Translations under genes and position numbers: made by a program
NCBI RefSeq assembly: GCF_027172205.1
Contig: NC_070603.1
Location: forward strand, 35,102,501 to 35,166,500
Reading direction: 5' to 3'
Source of the DNA: Podarcis raffonei
Lineage: Eukaryota > Chordata > Lepidosauria > Squamata > Lacertidae
DNA length: 64,000 nucleotides
Notes under the pieces: generated by a model
The model's database searches: none
The model's input: only the letters and a program-made list of their open reading frames with translations
What the model was told of the DNA's origin: nothing
Part shown: positions 31,229 through 41,900 of the stretch, piece by piece
Position numbering within the stretch: the stretch's first letter is position 1
Layout: every line of letters starts with the position of its first letter

Positions 31229-32735
31229 ATGTTTGCAGACTGGTTTTCCTTGCAGGTTTCTTCATTTAGAAGACTGGGCAAATTCAGTTGGACAAATCGT
31301 ACAGTTTAGTTTAGCTCTTTGTTGCTAAATATTATACTGGAGTCAGTTTATTGCAGATAAGTAGCTATTTCACTTGTGCTGGAAACCTGTGCCTGAGATG
31401 ATCTGCCAGGGGATAAACTTATTTTGGAGCAGTTATCAAAATATTAAGTATCAGTATCACGAGGTATTTTCTTCATTAGTATTAAAAACTAAAAGACTTG
31501 GGCTATGTTCAGAAAGCAACTTCCCCCAGTTTTCAGTTCAGTACATGTGCATTAAGGTAGGAGTGCAGGAGTCAAGACTATAAAAAAGGGAAATGTTGGC
31601 ACCTTTTTTGTGGGCCTATTGCAAAACTATACTGGCCACATTAGCAATTTGGGGCAGGTGATAAAAAAATGTGCTTATATGGGACACACAAGCATCAATA
31701 GAACTGGCACAGAAGACAGGAAGGGAGCAGATGGTTACCCACTCTTCTGCAGGCCTCCCTTTGTTTGGACCCCACTGCTTTTTTATTTAATATAGAATTT
31801 GCTCCATCGTTGATAAAACACCATAACGCCCTCTGAGACCACCCACAAGAGGCAAGGACAAACAAGGACTGATGATAAGCTGCAGCAGCTTCCGGTGCTG
31901 GCTGGTGCCCATTGGGACTGACAGACCAGCAGGTGGAGCCAGAACCAATGAGAAGCAGAGCCAGCTAGTTCTAGTTAATTCCCTATTATCCTCCCTACAA
32001 AGAGGAGGAAGCTGACAGGCAGTGCCACTGAGGGTAAGCTGAAGTTTGTGAGGGCAGAGTCTCATTGGTCCTAATGGAGCAGCACCCCCCCCCCGGCAGT
32101 TCTGCTTCCTATTCTGAACCACCAGTGCAGCCAGCATTCTAACAGGCAGCTGTGCCATCAAGCAAATGCCTGTAAGCAAGGCTTACTATAGCTCTGGTTT
32201 AAGGTAAACACCACAAAATGTCAATGCTGGAAAAGCAGGGCTGGCAACTGTGTCCCGGGAGAGTTAAGGGGTGTGTGTGAGCAGGTCAAGTCAGGGTTTG
32301 ATTCAAAGCAGTTAGAGCAGCCCCAGTCATGAGAAGATGGGGGAAAAGCAGAGAGAGATTTGCCGGTGTTCCCCATTGAACTTAGCTAAGATGGGAGGGC
32401 CTCAATAGCAATATCTGTAAACTTCCTCCCAGTGTTAATGCCTGTTCCATGGAAGGCAAGACAAGAAGTGCTCATGGGAGGCATGACAGGAAGTGCTCCA
32501 GAGAGAAAAGACAGGCCCACAATGCCCTTGGTAGAAGCTGCAGAAGGCAATCTCCTTTCATTTGGGCCAAACATAGTAGTAAGGTGCTTTCTGGGCTTTG
32601 GCAAAGAGACAATCGTTGCCACTCTGCAAACACCCCCCACAATCCACATTCCACACCCCACACCCCGCTCCCCACATATGACAGTGTGGCTGACAGATTA
32701 ATGTTTCAGTCTCCACAGAGAGGAGCTCTCTTATA

Positions 32736-32936
32736 TCAGCCTTCCTGCTTTTTGGGGCCATTGGGGTACTTCACGGCGCGCAGGAAACTGCAGAAGATCT
32801 CATACCAGAAAAAGGTGAAGCCCGTTGCAAACGCAGCCTTCAGCAAGCTTGGGGAGAGGCCCTTGAAGAATCCTCTTGCTCCTTCATCCCGTGCAATTTG
32901 TTGGGCACAGTCCACTAAGCCACTATATGTCCGCAC
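32736..32936 (-). CDS. SLC25A19: SLC25A19 coding exon 6 and stop
   Basis: Encodes residues 259-324, [19 protein letters not shown] then [20 protein letters not shown] to the stop TGA at 32738-32736. It forms the last matrix loop and helix 6. Acceptor CCCCCCAG|GTG. Confidence 0.95.
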   Translation of the reverse strand: MRTYSGLVDCAQQIARDEGARGFFKGLSPSLLKAAFATGFTFFWYEIFCSFLRAVKYPNGPKKQEG

Positions 32937-35900
32937 CTGGGGGGAAAGAGAATGGAGTGAGGGATGGCACAAATCCAGCCCGTTAAGAAACCTTGTGCAG
33001 TTTGTAGCAGAACTCAACTTCCCATTTTGTACTATTATTGGAAACAGTGGTTTGCAGAAACCATCAGCTAACGGATTAGGATGTCAAACCAGAACCTGAT
33101 TGTGAACGGAATATATATATGTGAAGTTTCTGGAAGCTGTTGCAAAGAGATCTGGAGTAAAGTTATCCATGATATGAAAATGACACGCAGCTCCATCTCT
33201 CTGCTCCATCTGAATCAAGAGAGGCTTGGTGAGCTGCTAAAGCCTGTGCTTGAAGGAAGATGGGCTGGATGTGGGCCAAAAAATTTGAGGCTGAATCCTG
33301 AAAAGATTCAAGGCTGCCCTTGAAAACGGCCCAGGAACTACAACTGGTCCAAAATACAGCACTTAGATCAAATTCCCTTTAGATCACATACACCCCCTGT
33401 TTTAAAACAGCTGCACTGGTTGCCAGTTTATTTCCAGGATCAATTCAATGTGTGCACATTAGTATTTTAAAAGTAACAAATAGGACTTCCGGGTCAGCGC
33501 CATCGACGAATGGCGGTGTTCCTCCGACTGGAGGAACGGGCTCCGTGGAAATTGGGTCTTCCCGCTGCGGCGAAGGCGGGGGCCCGTTAGAAATCCCAGG
33601 CGGAGAAGCCTGGGAACGTGGGGTTCGGCAGAGCACCAAGAGCGCCTCCCCTACTCACGAGGAAACCCCTTTTCGGGGCTCCGGAGTGAAGTGGGGTGAG
33701 TAGCGCGGTGCTGCGAACCGATCGCTATTTCCATGGAGGGAAGCCGCGCAGCCATTGCCGGAGAGCACTGACTTTTTCCTGATGACATTTGGACTCTAAA
33801 TCAAGTACCCGTGAGTAAAAACGGAGAATTGGATTAAGAAAATTGCAAAATTTATGAATTAGGCACGAAGCGGGAAGGTTTAAACAGGAAGTCCGCCTCC
33901 CGCTTTTTGTATATAGACTGAAGCAAAGACCCTGCAACCTAATAGCCTGGAAAACTGCTTTAAAATTGGAAATTTCCTGCATCTACAACTAATAAAACCC
34001 CCTTGGAAGCAGGAGAAAAGTGGGGGGGAATTTGACTGTTCAATCCTGCAGGAGGAGAGTAAAGGAATTGAAGTTTCCATCGTCCCTAACCTGGGGACGG
34101 GGTGTCGGGACAGAAATTGTTTGAGACGTCCATTGATTGAAAGCGGAGTACTTTTGACAGATAGCTAAAGAGAAACAAATTAACTTCAACGCTACTTTCT
34201 GCATTTTTGCATTTTAAAGAAACAAAGTATCTGAAAATCGAAAGGACTTGAAATCGAAAGTAATCTTCTTTGGTGGATACATTTTAAAATTGGATACAAA
34301 TAGAAATTGTGTCCCCTAGAGGGAGCTTGTCAGTTTGTTGTCGCAGTTTATTTGTAGACTCTACAGCTGCGAGATTCGGATCGTGGGACCAGTCGTTTGA
34401 CCTTGACAGAAATGTGTTGGAAGGAAGATTTGGTGTCTGCCCTTGGCATGACAAATGTTTTGCTGGAGCAGCTGCATGATAAAATGAACTTGATGCATGA
34501 AAAATTGGACTTGATGAGTGCTGTGGCCAGTGAATATGATTTAACAGAGAATAAGGATAAAGAAGCTATACAGCGATTAATTCAGGAATCTGGCTTAACA
34601 AGGCAAGTCCAAGGGCAGATGAAGAAGGAAGAGGTAGTGATTACTCCTCAAACAACACAAATGGAGAGATCCAAAGTCCTGCAGGAACAAAAGCCACTGC
34701 GTTGGAAGATGGAACTTGGAGAGTGCTGGGAAGTGTTTGAAATCAAGGAAGCTTTTAACTCTAGTGGGACCATGAAACAGGTGAAGAACTATTTTTTGGA
34801 TAAAGTTTCTTTGGATTACAAAGATGTCGACGGGGAGTGGGACTGGGGGGAAGGGGCCAGTCTGATGAAGGAAAATGGAAATTATTACCGGATGGAACCC
34901 TCCGGAGACCCACTCCCCAAGAAACTAACAATAGACAAAGAAGTGCGTAAGCACAAACAAGAACAAGAAAATCTGCAGAAGGGGCCTAGAAGAGATTTAA
35001 GGGCCTCGGACATTAGAACACCAGATTGATGGACTGGATGTAATGGACAGAAAGGACTGACACAATCCGAAACCAGGAAGAAGGGACTGCTGGATAAAAA
35101 TTAGAGATACAAAGGGAAATTCTTTTGTTAATTTTGGAATTAGTGTAACATTAATGAAATATCAGGGAATATGCTGGAAAGGAACTAAATTGGCTTTAGC
35201 AGAAATGATTTAAGGAGATATGTATAAATATGATGTAAACTTTGAAATTTTAAGATTTTTAAGATAAGATAAGGTTAAAGAGATTAAGGTAAATTGAATA
35301 ACAGATAATATTAAAAGATGGAAAGGTTATGTCGAATCAACATATAAGATAGATTGCGAAGATTAATTATTTAAATTAAAATTGAGAAACATGGGAAGAA
35401 TTTGCTGGAATAACAATTTAAACTAGAATACAAAAAGGGAGGTGTGAGGAGGTTCAAGAAATAAGCAAATGAAAAGTTGTAATCTGAGATTTGTATTTTT
35501 CTTTTTTCTTTTTTGGTTTTTTCTTTTTCTTTTACTTTTTGCTGTATTTTTCTGTTTTTCTTGTTACTCTTTTTTGTGTTTATGTATGGATGAAAATTTG
35601 AATAAATATCATTTTAAAAAAAATTAAAAGTAACAAATATACTGATTGTGTAATTGGTCACACAGTTCTCTGGTCAGTGAGGATAAGACCAGTTTTCCAG
35701 TAGTATCTCCAATGAATCCATTTTGTTCCTCCATCACACAGCTCCAAATAAGCAGTGGGATTCTTAATTTTAGTGCCACACTGCCCTTACGTCACACAAT
35801 GCTGTTATAAAGTTATCCTTTATAGTTTAAGACTAGGTTGTTTCAGATTTTACTTTCAATTTATCCGCCTGGTTTACATAAATTGTGGGCTACGTTAGGT

Positions 35901-38900
35901 ACACAAAAAAAAGGGAGGCAGAAAGATCCCTGCAATCTGAAACGTCTCTCACCTGCCCAAATGCTGCCCGGGCTTGCTCAAAGCCAGCTACCTGCAGTCT
36001 TTTCTTGAACAGGTCAAAAGGATAAGTGAGGGTTTTGCTGAGGACGCCAGCACAGCTGCCGCAGACAAAGTTTTTAATATTACCTGAAAAAGAGAAGTCT
36101 GGAGTTGAGGGATGTGTTTCAGAACTGCTTGGTAGCTTAAGACAGGAATTAGTTAAAGGCTTCCAGTGTTATTATGATTAGTTATCCATAGAGCACTTTT
36201 ATTAAGCAGTGATTTACAAGAAAAACCAATAGCTGGAGCCCTTGGAGCAACTTTCCAAGCACAACTATGTACACCTTAGTGACAGACTGCATCAACTAAA
36301 GTGGGTGGGATTCATGAACCAAAAGCACTGACCACTAACAAGGAACCAGATGTTGTAGATATTACTGCAAATTTAGCGTGCTATTTTTCTGATATGCAAA
36401 TGACAGTAGAAGACTTGGTCTATTTATCTGTATCATGTATTATTTATATTATCCTTGTTTATAAAGCCTAATAAAAAGTTATTTAAAATAAAAAACTGGG
36501 GTGGGTGGGAGTGTTACACAGGTGCACAGACAATTCCCCCCAACACTTTTCCAACCCCCAGGACTAACCTGTTTTCATTTCTTCACTTGGAACGATCCAG
36601 TCATACAGTTTCTTCAGGAGACTATAGAAGGAAAACTGGAAGCCAGCATAGGGGACAATGGCAATGAGAGTAGGGCTGAGCCCCTTATAAAAACTCAACA
36701 GCCCTTCTTGCTGGTACACACATGCTACAGCATGGCGGAAGTTCCTGTAAATCTAAAACAGTTCATGGGTGAGTATGTTTCCTTGTGTGGCTCATTAACA
36801 GAGGCCTATGATATTTATTGCTCTATATGCATCAGTGTGTAAGTCAGGCTTCAGCAATGCTCCCAAAAAGCTCCAGAGTTTATGGAGTGGAGCTTCTGCA
36901 CATACTTTTCACACCAATCAAATTCCACCTTAAAATGTCCAGTCAAATTTTCCCACCTTACCCACTTGCTGTGATCTTGCAAGGGGAATAGTAAACCTTG
37001 CTCCTCTAAGACCTAAACTCTATATAGGGTAAGACAGAATTATTTATCATAAGACGAGCCTACCCAATCAGGCCTATGGCCCATCTAGATAAAAAAATCC
37101 TGTTTTCACCATCGTCAACCACATACCTGTGGGAAGCCCACAGGGAGAGTCCAAGCGCAAGGACACTCTCCTCCTCTCCAGTTTCTGACAACTGGCATTC
37201 TTTCAAAGCCAACCTAATTGGTGGCCAACACAGCCTCCTGTGGGAGCAAATTCTATTAACCATGCACTGCATGAAGGCATTTCATGCTAATTGAGCATAT
37301 TTCTGCAAAATACCGATTGTTCTGAATTCAAAACCATCACTTTTCTGGAGACAGAAGAGAAGATCCCTGGGCCCAAAATTTAGATTTGTGTTGGGGGAGG
37401 TAAAGGTAAAGGTAAAGGTACCCCTGCCCGTACGGGCCAGTCTTGACAGACTCTAGGGTTGTGCGCCCATCTCACTCTAGAGGCCGGGGGCCAGCGCTGT
37501 CCGGAGACACTTCCGGGTCACGTGGCCAGCGTGACATTGCTGCTCTGGCGAGCCAGAGCCGCACACGGAAACGCCGTTTACCTTCCCGCTAGAAAGCGGT
37601 CCCTATTTATCTACTTGCACCCGGGAGTGCTTTCGAACTGCTAGGTTGGCAGGCGCTGGGACTGAACAACGGGAGCGCACCCCGCCGCGGGGATTCGAAC
37701 CGCCGACCTTTCGATCAGCAAGCCCTAGGGGCTGAGGCTTTTACCAACAGCGCCACCCGCGTCCCATGTTGGGGGAGGGGAAGCATCAATTACTAACTCC
37801 ACAATTGGTAGATGTGGGGAAATCTTACCATTTGATAAAGCCCCCCAACCTTTACTATATACAAGCATGTGGGGCAGAAAAAAAATAATTCACACTATGT
37901 TTTCATTAATATCTATGACTAACGAACTGTGTGGTAGAAAATTGTTACCACTTGGTAAATTGGCTATACAGTGGTACCTTGGTTTGCATACGTCTTGGTT
38001 TGCATACGTTTTGGATTACAAACACGTCAAACCCGGAAGTGCGTGTCCCGGTTTCAAACCTTTTTTTGGATTACAACCCATTTTTTTGGGATTACGAACA
38101 AATTTTTTTGGGAGGCCCCATTGGCGAAAGCGCGCCTTGGGTTACAACCTGTTTTGGTTTACAAACGGACCTCCGGAACGGATTATGGTTGTAAACCAAG
38201 GTACCAGTATATTCTTCCTAATGGTTTGTGCAAACCATAGTTTGCTACATTCAAACAAAATAGCAAATGCAGAAGCTTCCCATCTCCTCTTGTGCATGGG
38301 GAAAGGAGTGGAAGGGAGCCCATGGGCCTATGGCCTGCGGCTGCTCATTCTTGATCCTGTAAGTAAATAAAGAAACTGCCATGTGCTTCCAAGATCACCA
38401 AATGACCATCACCTAAATTGGTGGGAGCAGAACCAACTGGGAAAGGATGCACACAGCAGACAGAGGAGACAGACTTAGCAGGGGGAAAACTTCTCACCCA
38501 TTTCTTACCTTTGGCTCACCTTGGGCAGCCAAGCGGGTACGCAGTGTGTCCAGGGGCTGAACTGCCACAGTGGCAGCACAAGCAGACAGCCCGCCACAGA
38601 AAAAGTGCACTGTGAAGCCTCTGGCATCATAAGATGTGCCCTGGTGCACCAACTTCGTCAGAAACTCAAAGCTTACAAACTTGCATAGAAAGAAAAACAA
38701 GAGATGAACACCATCAGTTTAGGTAAGAAATATGGTTGCCACCCACAGTGAGGAGAATGAAACCTATCACCTAAAATCTCCACTGCAGCCCAGCCACACA
38801 TATCACAGTAACATTTTTTAATATTTTTAAATATATTTTTAATACACGTGTTATGTACTGAGTTGAATAGGATCCAAAATGCAGCAGACTGATTGGTCCT

Positions 38901-41900
38901 AGAACAATAGGATTCAGAATGCAGCAGTCTGATTGATCCCAGAACAATAGGATCCAGAATGCAGCAGTCTGATTGGTCTGCAGGAGCCACCCAATCCAAT
39001 TACAGGTGGAAGTGAATCTGCAACCTGATTGACCTACAGGAGAATCCCGGAATTAGCCAATCATGTGGGGCCCACTGTGTAAATAATGTATATAAAGCAG
39101 ACATTTCGGGGGAACTGGCATTCCTCACTACTATGAGCTGAATAAAGAGCATGAAATCCACACTCGACTCCAAGTATATTTCAACAAGTAAGTAAGAAAA
39201 GGCATTCTGTCTCAAAGCACTTCAGCTGCACCCCATGTGAGGATGCGGCAGTAGCAGCATGAGCAGCTGAATGGGAAGTTACTAGTACTGGACCATCATG
39301 TCTTGTGTATCATTGCCATCAGGTTTCAGCTCAACTGCTATGGCTGGACATTAGGTTTCCTGGATGGTATCCCTGCAATTGTGTTGTCTGTCTTTTCTCA
39401 ATTCCCAAGACCACCACCTACGGTGTCCCTGAATTCTCCATTAACTCTACTCTGGCAATTTTCAGTGAAGTTGTACAACTGACCTCAGCAGGGGTGGGGC
39501 AGAGTTGGAAGGTGGTCCAGACTGCACTCTGCATCCTGCAGGGGTTTTCAGTATCAGGACCAAACAAGCAAAGCACGTTCTAAGCCTGTAGTTATGATGG
39601 TGCCATTATGAATTAAATGAGCTTACAACATGAAACTCTGAACATGTTCAGTCTTTAATATTTTATTTGGCAGCATTGTCTAGGCAAACACTTGGGTTTC
39701 TTTCTCTCTCTAATATAGTGGGGATACAGCAGTTGTGTAAAGCATGGAATTGTAAGCGGTGGGTAGGGAGACAAACTTTCACCTTTCTGGCTTTGCCCAT
39801 TTTTTGTTTCTCTCTAAACTGTCTTCTCCCTTATCTTTCTGTCTGTGAAAGCTCAGGGTGAAAGATTGGGTGTAAGCTTATTCACACATTTACTTTGGAA
39901 TAAGATTATTGAACACAAAAGGATTTAATTCTGAGCACATATGCGAAGGCTCAGGTTGCACCATACATGTTTTTCTGGGGAGATGGTGGGGAGGGATGAA
40001 AGAAGCTCAGCGTAATATACATTATCACCTAAAGGGGGGAAGGAACTATAAGACCATTCAGTCCAGATGCTAAATCATCTAGCTGCACCACTGTTTGCAC
40101 ACCTTTACTATTGTATAGTACTGAGGAACACTAGTGTCCTACAGCAAGTCGATCTGCATGCTAACAAAACGTTACTGAAACCCATCTATTTGTCCTCTAT
40201 TTATACTACAGTCATTAGGGAGAAGGATGGAAAGATCGTAGCAACAGCACAGTCTGGATGCCAAACCACCTTGCAGTCACTGGATGGAAAGGGTCGTTTC
40301 CAATGCAATGTTCATGCAAAATATATTTCACCATCCCTCCTCCTCACTGTTACCTCCTGAAAAGCCTCTCCTGGTTGTCAGGGAACCTTCATAAAAGGCC
40401 TGGGGCTTCTGTACCTCTCCACACAGAAGAAGGGAGTGAGGACTTATTAGACTGGCAGTTGCAAAGAGAAAAATCAGACAGAGGGTTTCTCAAACTGCAA
40501 GAGAGGCTTTGCAGGGAGGGGACTGCAAGGAGTTGGAATGGATGCCTCCCTAAGAGTGTAAGGGTTTTGGATTAACTGATCCTTATTATTCCTTCCACAT
40601 AATAACATTATAAGTACTTTGCACATGGTCAGAAAGCACAGGAAGAGTCCAGATGACAAAAAAGTGAAGTCTTTGTTATGCCCAGATGGGCAGTTTATAA
40701 ATTACAATGTTGTTGTTGTTGTTACTACTACTATTACTGGCCCTTAGAAAAGTGAAACTGGTACTTGAGGGCAAATAAAGGAAAGGCAGCTATAACAAAA
40801 CAGATTTGCTGAGTAAGTCACTGGAAAAGATAAAACACTCAGGGTAGAGAGTTAATCCCAAACATTTCCTAATTCTTACCTGGACAGCTCCATAGGTAAC
40901 TGAGAGGAGCTGAGCAGGGACATGGCCCTTCCAGAAAGCTGGTAGCCCTTCTTCCTGGAAAATCTTGCAAACAGCCTGCCAGATGCCATGATACTTAGCC
41001 TGGGGGTTTCTGGCAGAAAATGTTTCTATCTGAAGCTGAAAGAAGACAGGCATAGTTGGCTTTCAGTTTTAATGTATACACTGTAAATTGCTTCATGGTT
41101 TAAATTCAGGATATGAAACCTGTGGCCTTCCACATGTTGTTGAACATGACCCCAGGCAGCTTAGCAAATGGTCAGGTATGCTGAGAGTTAGAGGACCACA
41201 GGTTCCATATCCCTGGTTTAAATAATTAGGGTGCTTCTCTCAACTCTTTCCAGGCCATGTACTGCTCTCATAATTCTAACTGTCAAGAGTATATTACCAG
41301 TTTTCACATAACATCTCTAAAGCAGAGAGGGCTTACGAAAATCAAATGGCATGATAATTAACTTCATCTTCTGAGGTGTTTGCATGCTAATTGCATGTAA
41401 CACAAGCCTGTTAAACAAGTGGGGTCTATAACAAAAGGTTGCACTATGCTGCTATTCAATGTCCCAGCTAGTGTTCTGTGGCCACAATGATTGCGCTCTG
41501 TCCTCACTGTCTGCTTTTCTTGTCATGCCCTCTTTAGGGGTTTTTAAAGATGTTTGTATTCATGCAAATGTTGGGGTCCCTCTCAAGTCTGTTCATATCT
41601 CTGTCTTGTGCACTGATGATGCTCTTTTAGCTACATAAAGGATTGAGACTTGGAGAATGAGTTTACTTAACTGGCTGTCCAATTTAAGAACACTTCTTAT
41701 GAGACAGCCTAGAAAGGGCTATACCACAGCTGGTTTCAGCCAGCACAGATAAATGCATTTGCTAGATCTTTGGCTAGAAAGGCTGAGGGACTTGGTCCCT
41801 CACAGTGTGTGAGCAAAATTGCATGAAAGCTGACTCATAAAGGAATACAGTGGTACCTCTGAATGTGAATGGGATCTGTTCTGGCGCCCTGTTTGCATCC

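Larger units (their letters stand above)
24760..32735. other. Intergenic region, MIF4GD 5' side to SLC25A19 3' end
   Basis: No gene is recognised. It contains a LINE tail (25200-25316), a hAT-like element (25598-26349), a (TACA)n run, a reversed L2 tail (26507-26580), a reversed CR1-type tail (26700-26770), a MIR-like SINE (26809-27032), a hAT-type palindrome (about 27508-27640) and a 'gcaatcctaa' family repeat (31145-31228). 31800-32180 may be an unclassified repeat. The SLC25A19 3' UTR must begin at 32735; a minus-strand AATAAA at 31787-31782 is one candidate end. 27650-31100 shows nothing I can name. Confidence 0.5.
32937..35952 (-). other. SLC25A19: SLC25A19 intron 5
   Basis: Mostly occupied by the 2.14-kb retroposon at 33483-35623, inserted opposite to the gene's direction into or beside an old L2-type LINE piece (33320-33466). 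Confidence 0.8.
36753..38508 (-). other. SLC25A19: SLC25A19 intron 3
   Basis: Holds a reversed CR1-type LINE piece (37050-37290), a Sauria SINE (37401-37768) and a Tc1/mariner-like MITE (37969-38207). Confidence 0.75.

Noticed and set aside
32449-33099. 216-codon plus-strand frame
   Set aside because: Antisense shadow of the SLC25A19 last exon.
37867-38370. 167-codon plus-strand frame
   Set aside because: Half of it lies in a MITE (37969-38207), with no protein family resemblance.
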